DNA of 64,000 nt from Luscinia megarhynchos. Taxonomy: Eukaryota; Chordata; Aves; Passeriformes; Turdidae. The DNA lies in the NCBI GenBank assembly GCA_034336665.1, contig JAPFBE010000002.1:11944906-12008905 (forward strand), read 5' to 3'. Positions 24,698 through 37,385 of the stretch are shown here, piece after piece. Made by a program: the position numbers and the translations under genes. Position 1 is the stretch's first letter; every line of letters starts with the position of its first letter. The notes under the pieces were generated by a model, which was not told the DNA's origin, did no database searches, and saw only the letters and a program-made list of their open reading frames with translations.

Positions 24698-25370
24698 TTG
24701 GAGTGGGGAATGAGAGGCTGGAGAGCAGAGCTGTGGAAAGGGATGAGGGGGTCCTGGTCCATGGCAAGGTGAACACGAGCCAGCAGTGCCCTGGGCAGCC
24801 AGGAGGGCCAGCCCTGTCCTGGGGACATCAGGCACAGCATCATCCAGGCAAGGGAGGGGATTGTCCTGCTCTGCTCTGAGCTGGGGCAGCCTCACCTCCA
24901 GGGCTGGGGCAGCTCTGGGTGCCACAATGTGAAAAAACCAGACATTAAACTGTTAGAGAGTGCCCAAAGGAGGGCAGTGAGGATGGTGAAGGACCTGGAG
25001 GGAAGCTGTGTGAGGAGGGGCTGAGGACACTTGGCCTGTTCAGCCTGGAGGAGACTCAGGGGAGAGCTCACTGCAATCTGTGACTTCCTCAGGAGGGGAA
25101 GAGCAGGGGCAGGCACTGATCCCTCCTCTGTGGTGACCTGTGACAGGACCCAAGGGAATGTCATGAAACTGAGTCAGGTTAGGTTTAGGTTGGATATTAG
25201 GAAAGGGTTTTTCACCCAGGGAAGTGTTCACAGCATCAAGCCTGTCTGAGCTGGAGAGCCATTTGGACCATGCTCTCAGGCACATGGTGTGACAAGAGGG
25301 TCCTGCACAGGGCCAGGGGGTAAACTCGATGAACCAGATGCATCCCTTCCAAATCAGCATATTCTGTGAC
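24698..25370 (+). mobile_element. CR1 LINE 3' fragment, plus strand
   Basis: This is a sense-oriented CR1. Diagnostic phrases in order are 'gagaggctggagagcagagc', 'gagccagcagtgccctgggc', 'ccaaaggagggcagtgagga', 'aggtttaggttggatattag', 'caggcacatggtgtgac' and the terminal 'attctgtgac'. It is truncated on its 5' side near 24698, although diverged CR1 sequence may extend further left. Compared with the usual CR1, about 30 bp are missing at about 25217-25220, between ACCCA and GGGAAGTG. The frame is broken. Confidence 0.92.
25031..25249 (+). pseudogene. Remnant of CR1 ORF2 C-terminal end
   Basis: The frame reads RRLRGELTAICDFLRRG, then DRTQGNVMKL and FRLDIRKGFFT, which is the C-terminal end of the CR1 ORF2 protein. 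Upstream of 'RRLRG' the reading frame shifts, and downstream the internal deletion removes the usual RVVxHWNRLPxE segment. No catalytic RT motif is present. Confidence 0.8.
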
Positions 25371-27133
25371 CAACACCAACGCATTGGAAAGAGGATGAAC
25401 ATGCAGATGTCAGGCAAACACCACAAATACAAATATTAGAAGGTTTTCTATGTAAAATATTATCTGTCTACTGACAATTAATTGTGTTGGCTTCTCTTTT
25501 CTGATACTTTCATAAAAAGTATGCTGTAGATGAAGGCCATGGCAAATTTGTACAAGACTTTAAACACGACAAAATATTCAAAATTGGTGTAAAGAGAAGG
25601 CAAAGAGAGAAGAAATTGATGGAAGAAGAAGATAGCTTATTCCACTGTCTTTGATCAATGTGAAGCAAGAAGAGATAAAATAAGTTATAGTCTTTTGGAA
25701 AATGCCCCCATATTGAATATTTATTCTAAAGCTTAGTTTTTAGCTAATTCTTAAATGAATCTGTAAGTGTGAAAATTTGCATGGAACATCCAGAAAGAAA
25801 AAATAAAAGTGTGTTTTTATGCTTTTCTCATTTATATGCAGAATTAAATATCTCAAAGTATATTTTGCTCCTGTCCTCTCTTCCTGTTTGGTCCAAAATA
25901 TTAAATAAAAAACCCCGAATATATCTATTTAATGTTAAGTTTGAATCTCAGAGAATGGTATCCTCAGGATGTGGCAGTTCATATTCTATCAGAACAGGCT
26001 TGTCTATTTCTGAAAAATATCTCTAAACACAAAACAGAAGAAAAAAACTAGAATAAAACATCAGGCAGGATACATGCAGCACAGCCAGTAGTACAGAGAA
26101 GAGATTTCAAATGCAATGTAGTGCCAATCACCATCACAGTTTTAAAATTAAGTAAAGCTGCCACATCTCCCATTCTGCCAATGCTTCTCTTAAATAAAAA
26201 AAAATCAGTTCAGGTATTTTCTAGTTTATTTGGACATAGAGTAGAAACATGAATTCCAAACAAATGAGGAAAGCATTGCCTGCCTTCCAAGAGATAAATG
26301 AAAACTTGGACACTTTAAAGCTGGCATGTATTTTTCTCACACCTGAAAGCTAATTGAAAAATTCCCTTTTACATCACAGCTGACCCACTTCTGCTCAAAT
26401 TTTAAGTGATAAGAAGCCAAACATTAAAGACACATGTGTTGGCATTCTTTAAGTTCCAAGCTGAAATTCTAACATGGGTATGAATATGCTAAATGTATTA
26501 GCAAAATATAAACAAGTGGTAGAACAGAGTACTCCTTTTAATAAACATTTAAATTAACTACATTTATGTTAATGACCCACACAGAATGAAGACTGCAGTT
26601 AATAATTAAACAATGAAACTATTTTGAAGGGCAGATATTCTGTGCATCAAATGCATTTAAATAACTAAACAGTTCATAAATCCCATATAATAAACATCAA
26701 ATGAAAGCAACTTAGGGACTATGCTGAAGTAAATATTACTGTCAATTGCTACTTCATTCTCAGAAGTTCTGTATATGTGGATAGTGTGGAATTTTCTTGT
26801 AACAGAACCAAAACTAAATTTTGAACTAATTTAGTGAGATAATTTAGAAACACTTAATGGTTCTGTATTTACAGCTTTTTGTTCAAGGTGTAGCCACATC
26901 ACTTGGATCAATTGAACACTGCCCTTACAATGTACAATTTAATTTCTCTTTCTTCTTCTGTGTCACCAGAAATCAAGGACGTGAAATTGATGTTATATTT
27001 ACCAAGAAAACATTTCTAAAGGAATTTCACTGCATAAATAGAGGACAGTAACAGAAGTCAGGAATAAGCATACTGATAGGCAATGATCTTATCTAATGTG
27101 CAGGCCTGAAAATGTAGAGTTACACTTCTCAGA

Positions 27134-27153
27134 ATTACAAGTGATTACAAGTG
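27134..27153 (+). repeat. Two perfect tandem copies of ATTACAAGTG
   Basis: The 10-mer at 27134-27143 is repeated exactly at 27144-27153. Each unit contains ACAAGTG, which resembles an NKX2-type homeodomain site. This may be a chance slippage product. Confidence 0.75.
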
Positions 27154-29456
27154 AAATGACAGCTGTATATCTTTTTTTCTTTAGTATGATCTTGTAGCCT
27201 ATTCACTTTAGCCAATGCTGAATGGTTTTAGAAAAAAACCAATGGTATTACCAGTCTCAGCATTGTCTATCTCCTCCTAATTTAGAACAAATAATCAATT
27301 GAAAACTTATAAATAATCTTGTAAGAATTTTTAGAGAGTTGTTTGAAATCAATTCAGAATTGCCATACAAACAATATGAGAAAATATTTATGCTTCCAAA
27401 CATTTGACTGTTCTGCTTCTAGATCTAGCTCTAAAACAGGAAGATTGGGAAAAAAGAAAAAAACGAGAACTTTTTATTATCGCCATTGTTATGTTTAACA
27501 TAGTTTGGGGTTGTTTTTTGAACCAAAACCACTACACTATATAAGTTCTTACATATGTGAACTCTTACTAGATATACCATTTAAGCTTGCTTTGAGTTTG
27601 CATTCTCTTGCTGCAAAGCTGATTAAGCCACCCTTACAAACCAAGCCCTTATGTAAAGCTCACCTTGAATTCAACTGGGGCTTAGCTCAAAGAGAAAATT
27701 AAGAACATGGGCCTTAAAGGAAGAGGCAATACATTTGGTGTTGTGTTTGCACATTGTACATATATTTATACATAAAACATTTTGTGTCACTCTTTTGGAC
27801 TATCACAGAGGTTTACAGGAATGGTCATTAGCCCAAAAAGGAAACAGTGCATTTCAAAAGCATTTTCATCCTACCAGCTTCATGCAATTTTGCACTTCTC
27901 CCTATTGATGATGAGGCTATGATGGCATAGTGCATGCTGGACAAAGCAAACTTTCAGTATTCACACTCTGTTAATTAATTCATCACCTAAAAGCTAAGTA
28001 TTGATTTTTTAATGGCTCTACAAATCTGTTTAAGCTACTATGATGTAATTAAGAGGACGTGTGTCTACTGTAAATTATCTAACAAGTACAAGGACTATGC
28101 ATTCAGCATTAACCAAAATTTTTGCTCAGACAACATGCAAATTAACTGTTGGAAATTGTTTTTCCACCAATTTTATAAACTACTATGATTATTGTCAAGA
28201 TGCATTTTAAAAAAACTCCTACAGGAGCAAAAATAGAAAGATATGATGCATCTTGTTGTGAAAGGGACAAGAGATTTTGTGCCAATTGAGTGGTGGGGAG
28301 TCAGCTACTTAACATAAGTGCCCAGAGGGATGGGGAAATAGAAATCTCAAGCCAAGTCTTACTGGAAAATTAGTGTACTATAATGCATGAACTCCTTATA
28401 AAATATTCTATCCAAAATGCTAGCAAAATTAAGAGCAGAGCCTTAATTCCCACAGATGGTATCTGATTATCCACTAAACTCCTACTATAAAGTCAAAGTA
28501 ACGTGTGAAACTGTTATTATCTTCTTCCATTAGAAGTATGGAGACTTATGATTAAATCCATAATGATGTGCAACATATGTCTCCTGTGAGTGTGTGCAAA
28601 TCTGCAGTCAAGTGAACCACTGACATGAGACTATAGAAACAATAGTAGAGCAGCAACCTAATAAACAGCAGACACAGCTTGTTGCAAATGCAAGTGTATT
28701 TCTTACCTTATGTTTACACTGCAAAAATGAAATACACTTAGTATATCATTATCACTGCCAGGAAAAATATAGTATATGAGGGGGGAAAGGAAAGGAGTTT
28801 AATCACAGATGCTAAAACAAGAAATTCAGAAATTAGTGCTTTGTGAAATGGGCAAAAATTATGTCAGATAATTATCTTATTGATACAATAAAAAACTTTC
28901 CAGTATGGAAAGGTCCATGAGACCTTGACTTCTCATCAAAAACCTCTATAACATTTTCAACCTGAGAAGACATCCTGAAGATAATTTTCTCTGCAAAGCC
29001 CTAGCTTTTCAATTACTTTTTGGGGAAAAAATAAAATTCTAGTCATCTATAACTCTATGGTTGAAATGTGGCATACATATTTTACTGTACAGTAGCCTCC
29101 AGAGGGAGAACTTCAACACTTCTGCTGAGAATAGTTACTATTATTACTCAGTTTTCAAATGACATCCAACTGTTAATGGGAGAAGGGAGGATATTTGAAA
29201 GCATTTATCGTGCAGAGATAAAAAGACATCAGAATAATCTGTCTATGTCTTTTGATAACACTAATTAGCAGTGGAGCTTAGGTTTTCAAAAATAAAAAAT
29301 GCACTAGAATTTTATTCTTAGCAGCAAAAATGAAGAGATTTCTAAATATTTAATTAAAAAAGCATGAACATATTTTTTTTCAATGTCACATTTTGGTTGA
29401 AGGAAGGACTTTCCCAATGGTGCACTAATTTATTTTGTTTTTGCTTTGCTTTGCAG

Positions 29457-29666
29457 CTGTACTGAAGTTTTGCATAACCAGCCCTTTTCACTAAGGCAGT
29501 GTTCCATTCCTACTGGAGGAGGCAGAAGAGGAGACGATTTTAACATCTGTAGGATACAGAGGAGAGAGACATCTCAGTATTCAGAGTCCATTCTCCTGAA
29601 GTGTTGGGAAAGACAACGGCCCACTAAAAAAAGCTCAAAGGCAATGGAATAAAGGAAAACATGAAG
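29457..29666 (+). other. Exon-like block with strong splice sites on both sides
   Basis: On the left is a pyrimidine tract of TTTTG/TTTGC units ending TTTGCAG at 29456. On the right is AAG/GTAATT at 29666/29667, close to the vertebrate donor consensus. Inside, a frame continuing from the acceptor stays open for 65 codons and ends at TAA about 14 bp before the donor. The peptide has Cys, Gly-Gly-Gly-Arg-Arg and a basic C-terminal end (KKSSKAME), and I do not recognise it. The stop just before the donor would suit a penultimate coding exon, or an untranslated or lncRNA exon. A chance pairing of splice-like motifs is also possible. Confidence 0.22.
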
Positions 29667-30579
29667 GTAATTGTTATATGTATGCATGGCATACAATTTG
29701 AATCAATAATTAAAGAGTTAATTATCTCACCAGTAATGGATACAGGCTTGGGATTAATCCCTGCAAATAGATGAAGAGGCAATTATGCTCCCTCCATGCA
29801 GCACAAGATAACCAGCCCTTCTCTGGCTGCACAGATGGGGATTCACAACGGTGCTGAGCCCCCACAGAGTAAATAATTTTGAAATGATGAGTGGCAACAC
29901 ACTGCAATAACCAGTGGCAATGCAGCAATGTTCTCTGTGTGTCCAGATTGAGAGTCTTCTAGTGGTGATCACAGCATAGTGTTAAAGCATCCTTCTGCAG
30001 AAAATCAAGGTGAGTAGCACTAAGTAAACCATGATGACTTGTAAGACAATTAATATGCTCTCTCATCATTGTTGTACACTGATATCTCTTACTTGTGCTA
30101 TAGAAAGGGAGCCATGGATTTGATGAAATCATAATAGGTGATCTGGAAAAGGAATATTTTTTAAGTGCTTCACAATTCCTTTCAGAATATATTCATCCAC
30201 CAATTTTCCTTATAAAATCCCAGTGCCAAAGCAGCAAATGCTGAAGGGAAAGCAGACTCAGACTATAGTTAAAACATATCTCAAGAGACTAGCAACAAGT
30301 GCTTTCAAACTATTAAGCAGTCTTAGCAAGATTTGAAGAGGAGAGAAGCCTGAAAGACAATGAAGATAATATCCTCAGAGGTAACTGGCAAAAATCCATG
30401 AGGAAGCAGAACTCACTGGTTTCATGGCTTACAGAACATTTACTGAAGTATGGGATATTGTTGTTGAAATTCCACTCTTCTTTCCAAAGACAGAGACTTG
30501 GACTGTCAAACACACTTCCTATGACAGCAGATGAGAGCCCACAGCAGAATCTGGATTTGGTATTATCTAATCTTGAATT

Positions 30580-30608
30580 AAAAAAAAAAATAAAATAAAA
30601 AAATAAAC
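30580..30608 (+). repeat. A-rich simple repeat (A/TAAA)
   Basis: A11 is followed by TAAAATAAAAAAATAAA. Confidence 0.85.
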
Positions 30609-33600
30609 AAGCTGGTTTTGCTTTGTATGTGACAATCTATGTATTACTCACTATTGCCAACCTCAAGCTTTTGAAAACTATGAGTCAAGCCACAAAACAT
30701 CATGAGGTTAGTTGTAACATGAGTTGCTGAAAAATAAATAAATACATTTGTGTGGTTTATTTCTCTTTTAATACAGGGTGAGCTCAGGTCATGTTTTTGC
30801 AACTTTCCTTCACAAATACCAAGGCTACACATCCAAATTTTTTTTTTTCTAGTTGATTTGAGCTAAGAAACCATAAGACTCAGTAGCACTACCACTTTTC
30901 AAACATCATGCATAGCTACATCGACCTTGAGGGTGCTTCCACTTCTTTCTTCTCAGTGGCAGTGAAGACAAATTCAGAGATTGCCAGGATAAAAGAAACT
31001 CTGCTGGGCAAGGGGAGTGGAATTTCAGCCACAATATCTCTTTCCAAAAACATTTTTCTGCAATTGAGCTTCATTCTTCTCAAAACATTTGGGCATTCAA
31101 AAAGAAAGCACAATCTCTACCCCTGGAAACTAAATAGGTCAAAGTCTAAATATGAAGAGGTAAATTGGAGGTTATTGCATCATTTTCAGTTTGTGTGGAA
31201 ACTTCCCACCTTCTCATGCCATGGACATAAACCTTCCCTAACTCCTGTAGATTTCCAACACTTTTTCTTATGGCTAATTTTAATTACATCAATACAGGGC
31301 ACATAACAACCAACTTTTTGTTTGTCTGCTCTGTACTCATATTGTTCAGATTCCACATTTAAGTCGAGGATGATCTAGCCATTAGCATGCACCACACAGA
31401 ACCATTCCTATTTTCTTTCTCCTATGCTTCTTCTTGGGTGGCAGAAATAAAAAATATTCTTGGGGGATGTTGAAATTAAAACTACTCCACAGAGGCAGTC
31501 TGAAAAAGACTTAGGAAAAAGTTTCTAGTGGGTTTGGTTTTATTTTCCTTTATTACTTTTAGTGAGGCTAATTTCTATTCATCATAACCAAAACTTTCTG
31601 TGGGAATGGACCACACCTTTTCAGCTATGTACAAAGCATTTTTTAAAAGTAAAGGAGATCATTGCACACAGTGAGAGCAGGAAGCTAACTGGAGCATCCC
31701 ACTGAAAATGGCAGCTCTGCCTCATTCAGAGTGGGAGTTTATAGCTGAGGCAGCATCCTAGACACTGCTTTTTTTTCCTAGCCTACAGAGTAATTTATAA
31801 TTTCAAAGTCCATCAAGGAAACTTCTGAGGCTTTGAAAAGCTTAGCAGGATAATTTTCCTTTTCAACTCTCATAAACAATTAACTTGCAGATTGCCAATG
31901 TAAGATATTTACCAGTTTTAGGATTTATACAACTATCAGCTATCAGCCATCCCTACTTAACAAAAAGTCAGTACCAAGAGACTGCTTGCAATTTGGAACA
32001 AATATTTACTCCAGAAACAACATTAAGAAACTGTTTCTCTCATTTTGTTCTAGGTCCTGGGTTCTAGAACTTGCTCTTTTGCACTCATTTAACTTCCAGT
32101 TTCAAGCTTCACATAGAAACCTCCTGATCCTAAACCTTGCAGCTCCCCACTACATTTTACAGTGGAAGTACTTAACCTAAAGGCCAAATCCTGCATTCCA
32201 AAATTATGCAGCTAGTCTTTGACACATGGCCTGGCACTCCATCTCTCAATATCCCTGTGCCCAGTCTGCCACTGTATCCACTGCCTGTCACAGTGATAAA
32301 AAGGCAGGCATTTGCTGTTTTGTGTCAAGGCTGTGGAAAGCTGGCTAGCAGGAATATATGGACATGTCACATCTTGGGAAAGGCATTAATCTCACTCATC
32401 TCCCCATGGTTTGTTTTGATAGTAGATTCAAGGAGCCCCTCTGCCCCACATGTATGAACTGTCCCACTGTACAGACCAATAGCATTGGTCATGTGTCCAA
32501 CAATGGGACAGCCAAATGATAAATTTTGGTATATTGCATCTGAATGCAGCCAGGAAAGCCATAGAGATCTGTCAGCATTCCTTTATTCCTTTTTCTTAGA
32601 GAGACTATGGGAGAGAAGCAGGAGAAAGGGATCTTACTTGTACTTCCAAGGTCAGTTTATTCTAAATAGAGAACTTATTCTAGAGTGCTTCTAGCAAAAA
32701 TACCTGGTGCCCACAAGTGAAAGAGCAGTCAAGCTTCTTTTCCTGATAGGTTTTGGGACACTCTGGGACTAGGTCCTTGCAACTCCAGTTACAAATAAAA
32801 AGAATTAGAATAAAACAGTATTAGGGCACTTCTGCAGCCCAGGATTACTATAAACCCACTGCTCTTGTGTTATACAACTCTATTCCCCTAGCATTTCTGC
32901 TAGTTGGCTCATAATATCCACCACAGCATTCCAGCACAGAGCCACCTGGGAGCAAAGGGAAATTCCCATGAGAACAGAGCATGAGGAGCTTGCAGTGCTG
33001 CCAGGGACTGGCATTGTATTTTGGCACCATCTCTATTTTTAGTGTTCCAGCCCTGCTTTCCATGCATAACTCAGTATAGAGTGCTGGATTTTTGGTATGC
33101 CATAGCCAAACTGTATCAAGAAGACTGAAGAAGTGATTCTTTGAAGTTGATGCAAGCTTCTTCCAACACACTCTGCTTCATTCAACCCATTAAAAGCACC
33201 AAATATTTTTGTTCATTATTTAAAATTAAATTCCGGCTGGCCTAAGAAACTCTATATGCCTCTGGTTTGTGTGCCCAAGCCCCTGGTGGTGCTGCAGTTC
33301 TTGTAAACACCACAAATGGGTTTTTGCCAAAGTCTGTAGCTGAAGAAATGACAAACCACTGCAGATTCGTAACACGAGCGTGTCACTGCTGCCTGCTGTT
33401 GCAACACAGGGGATACTAAAAATATAACTGTGGTAAAACTGCATTCTGGAGATCAGTGCACACAGCAAAAGCTGCAGTAAACAAGCTCTGTTTTCATCCC
33501 ATTGAGCTGTTTAGCTGGACAAAAGCGGGGAGAGGGGAGGAAAGTTACCTTCAGGAAAATTTCATGCATTCCAGTGAAACAACTTCCTGACAACTAGACA

Positions 33601-34958
33601 TGTTTTCACATGTAATGAGACAAACTGAAACTGGATAACAACAAAAATAGGCATTTTTTTATTAGCAGCTAACAAGTGTGTTGTAGTTTTACACTAATGT
33701 TTCCAACTGTTCTGAGCTTCCATATTCATACAGCTGAGCTGTCATGTTCTCACAATCAGAAACTTCACATTTTCCTTTATGTTTTACATTGCCATGTAGA
33801 AAAGAGATGATTTAGTATAAAGCCATAGGGTCTAAGAAACCATTGAGAGTAGAGTAGGGCAGCAATCCCCTGTGGCTTTACTACAGTAAATAAGTTCCTT
33901 TGGTTTTTTTTTGTTTAAAGCCTTTGATTTGCTTCAACCTGTTAGGCATATGTTTCCATTCAACCCAACTTCTTTCAGTATCCTCTTCAGAGAAATATTT
34001 CTAGCTCTACTGGTGATCTATAGCAACTTCTCAAAATAAGCACATTTGTTTTCCTTGTTTGCCACTATTATGATGGACTGACTTTTATTCAGCTTCAACA
34101 AAACCTGTTTTATTTTTGTTCATTTGACTATCACAAGACTTTTGGATAGATTTTCTATGACTACCTAAAATATATTTCCATCATTTATCACAAAAATTCT
34201 GAATTTAGCTGAATTAATATGGCTGATTTAGCCTTCCCTAAAGGAAATGTATAATACTTCACAAAAATAGTAGTCCTTTTTATGCAAAAATCCCACTATA
34301 AATCACAGAAAACTACCTTGGACATCCTGCTTACCCATGATAACTCAAAATAGATTTACCCATAAGCAAACACACACATGCATGGGCTTCTTTGTCTTTG
34401 TTTCACCTGGGCCTGCATGAAAATAGTGTTCAAGGGAAGTGCTGGAAGGGCAGACTTGGAAGCACAAATCCTGATTATATCTACTCAGTCAAGAGAACAG
34501 AGATCTCCCTGAGCCCTCCCCAAACACCCAGAGCCCCTTGCCAGGGTAGCTGCTCACAAGTGTGCCTCCAGATGCTCTTTTGCTCTTGCAGTAACTTTTC
34601 ATTTCTGTTCACTTAGATCAGTCCTCTGGGGAGAGTCTGACTCCTCTTTTTTGCATCTCGAGCTTTCCTTCTCACATTACCGAGTCAGTAAACAGCTATA
34701 CTGAATTTCATTGTGCTTAAATGTAGCCTCCATTCCTGAGCCCCAGATCCCTCGTCTTTGTTTCAAAATTGTGTCAACTTCTACTTCCCTCAAGTATGAG
34801 ATACCAGCTCTATCAGCCACTTGTTTGGAAACTGAAAAAAACAAGTTTTATCTTATGCTGCCCTTCACATATGAGACTTCCTGTCAGCACTTACACATTA
34901 TCTGCTTTCAAATCTCACCTTGAATATATTCTTTTCTTTTTGCTATGATGTTCAAGGC

Positions 34959-35007
34959 AAAAACAAAACAGAAGAAAAAAACAAAACCAGAAACAAAACA
35001 AAAGCAA
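34959..35007 (+). repeat. A-rich tract with AAAAC units
   Basis: The sequence is composed mainly of AAAAC and GAAAC units, the complement of the TTTTG type seen at 11.5 kb. Confidence 0.8.
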
Positions 35008-35574
35008 GACGGTTTCAGAGATAGGAAAACAAAAGTCTAGAAAGTGGAACATAAAAATATTTAGTAAGTATTTTTATTAAAAAATTAAAAGAAGAGAGAA
35101 GTTTTATGGGCTTAGTGGAAAAAAATAATATGGGAAAATATATACCTTTCCAATTTCAAAAATTTTGACTCAGTCTTCTTCATCTCTTCTCTGCCCTTCA
35201 TAAAATCTTAACAACTAACTTATATCTTCACACTCCTTTTGAAACCCTGAACATCTGAGTTTCATGTCTTCCAGTTTTCCTATACTATAGTAAAGGCTAG
35301 GACGTTAATTTATTTTTCAATGGAACATCACAGGACTCCAGGAGGAGGAATTTAAACAAAGGCATCAAGCACCACAAATCTCAAGCCACAAATAATCAGA
35401 TTTCCTAGGACAGGAGAATTGGAAAATAGTCTGACACTGATGCCTGAGGTAGTGGTTTGCTTCAGCTCACAGGCTCTCTAAAGCAGCCTGACCTACATAT
35501 TCCTCTTCTTTTTTTTCTAGGGCTCAAGGAGAAAACAGACTTCCTACCACTATCATGAGGTTCACTGGGAGGTT

Positions 35575-36120
35575 AAAAACATGGAGAGTTATCTTCAAGT
35601 ATAGAAAGAGCAAAGTTTATTGTGTAAACATTTACACTGTGAGCTGACCTTCTTCTGAGTTCAACTGGTGAAGAGTCCGGGGGGAATGTTGTGGGGCAGG
35701 AGTCCAGGGAGCTGAATGGAGTGGGAAGATAAAGAGTGGTCTGCAGTTGAACAGGGCAGTGGGGAGAGAGACAGAGGAATGCACCTCTGGTCCACGAGAA
35801 GGATTGCACAGCTTTGGAAAAGCGTTCCATGACACTGATCTCTGAGGTGAGCTGGGGACCAGAGGCAAACTCCTCCCTGTGTCCTTATCAGAACAGCTGC
35901 TTGGAAATCCAGGAAGACAGAGCACTTCCTCGAGGGTGCAGAGATAGAGGGCATCTCAGGGGCATGATGTAATACTGCCCCTGTGTCATCCTTTGAACTA
36001 CACAGCCACAATTGGGATCCCCTGAGCAGTCCCCAGTGCGGGCACCTGGTTTCTCCCGAGGTTAAGCTGTGCACTGAGATCCAGCCACCTAAACACGGTG
36101 TCATCCCACTGCAAATTCAC
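35575..36120 (-). mobile_element. LTR-like or 3'-exon-like GC-richer block (minus strand)
   Basis: This block is distinctly richer in G and C than its flanks. On the minus strand all three frames have open stretches of 85-147 codons. An AATAAA hexamer lies at 35616-35621, followed by a T/C-rich downstream stretch. A TTACATCA (CRE-like) motif lies near 35970 and a pyrimidine-rich segment lies just before the AATAAA. This arrangement suits the U3-R-U5 of a decayed retroviral LTR, but I could not find paired TG/CA ends or a target duplication, and it is not a family I can name. The alternative is the last exon of an unknown minus-strand transcript. Edges are approximate. Confidence 0.3.
35616..35621 (-). 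terminator. Possible poly(A) signal AATAAA
   Basis: TTTATT on the plus strand, AATAAA on the minus strand, near the downstream end of the GC-richer block. AATAAA is common by chance in AT-rich DNA. Confidence 0.3.
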
Positions 36121-36311
36121 AACACATGTGTGTGTTGGGGGATGGGGAGGGAGTGGCTTTTGTAGGTCTGAACATTCAGCCCCATGGGAAAATTTCAGAT
36201 TCTAGGATGCCTCAGGTGGCACCTGATGTGTCTGCATGCTTCCATCTGGAGCTGCCTGAAAAACACACTGACTTCCAGAAGACTTTGACTGCCTATAGAG
36301 CTTATTTACTG

Positions 36312-36326
36312 ATATATATATATATA
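36312..36326 (+). repeat. (AT)n microsatellite
   Basis: About seven AT units in a row. Confidence 0.85.
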
Positions 36327-36413
36327 AAATACAGTCTATAATGCATTAAACAAATTATTTCTCATCTTTTCAGTAATCTGAACTCTGAGGACCCACACAT
36401 GGCATATAGTGCC

Positions 36414-36434
36414 TAGGATGTTTAAGACATCCTA
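36414..36434. repeat. Perfect 8-bp inverted repeat with 5-bp loop
   Basis: TAGGATGT at 36414-36421 pairs with ACATCCTA at 36427-36434 across TTAAG. A degenerate second copy of the GRTGTYTAAGACATCC motif follows directly (about 36436-36451), so the unit is also tandemly duplicated. Confidence 0.7.
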
Positions 36435-37330
36435 AGGTGTCTAAGACATCCAGATAGCAATATCAGATATTACACAAGACCTGAAAGGTATCTATAACAA
36501 ACTGATTCTGTGCCAAGTGGGGAAAAAAAATCAGGCAACTCAAACCACAGTAGATAGACTGAGCAATTTCTTGGTTTTTTCACAGTAGAAATGAGATGCA
36601 TGTAGGTTAACTTCCACAGTGACCCCTCACCTATCCTCCAATTTCTGCCTGCTCAGTGTGATGGGGTGTGTGGTTTGTGATGGGGTTTGGCAAGGCTTTC
36701 TGCTGGTATCATCCTAGAGGACTGTAATTTTCCAACAACTCAAATGATCTGCCAGGCCTAAACCACTGGATAATTGACATTTCCCAGTCAAAGCAAGACA
36801 GCAGATTTTGTGTAGGTGTGAACATGGGAACAGTGTGTGGAGAAAGATCTGTATAACTTCTCTGCTTGTAAAATAAACAGCACACCACCCCTTGCCTATT
36901 AAGGACAGTGATGATTAAATGTGTGACATAACTTCTTAATTTTTTTTCTGTGCACATCAAAGTAAACTCTTGGGTACTTCACCTGGTAGCCATACAAGAC
37001 TCTACAAACAGAAGAAACAGTGAAGATAAATGAATGTTTTGCCTCAAGCTGAGGCATTTTTTAATGTCCTCAGAGAATGAGCCTACATCATAATGTAAAA
37101 TCCCAGACACCCCTTCTTCACTTTTTCATTGTTACTTAGGTTTTTACATGCAGAGACACATTTTCACATAGGAAAGAATAATTAATCTGCTTGGGCAGAT
37201 GGATTCCTTGAGCTATCAAACCCCTTTCAAACCCAGTTCACTGTGTTTGCTTTGTGGGCTTCATGTACAGGGTATTGTTCCTCCAAAAAAGGAGTAACAG
37301 GGAAAGAAAAAACCCAACACAGTTATGCAG

Positions 37331-37385
37331 AAAAAGAAAAAAAAACCAAAACCCAAAACAACAACAAAGGAAAAAAAAAAAAAAA
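37331..37385 (+). repeat. A-rich low-complexity tract
   Basis: AAAAC/AACAAC units are followed by A15. This causes a Lys/Asn/Gln-rich false open frame. Confidence 0.85.

Larger units (their letters stand above)
25371..35574. other. Unique non-coding DNA
   Basis: There is no identifiable gene. It contains the exon-like block at 29457-29666, a tandem 10-mer at 27134-27153 and A-rich tracts at 30580-30608 and 34959-35007, listed separately. Nothing else is recognised. Confidence 0.6.

Noticed and set aside
25040..25432. 130-codon minus-strand open frame
   Set aside because: It is antisense to the CR1 copy at 24698-25370 and has no independent support.
35445..35460. TGAGGTAGTGGTTTGC resembles the let-7 microRNA seed region
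   Set aside because: The match ends after the first half of the mature sequence. No complementary arm for a hairpin is present in the following 80 bases.
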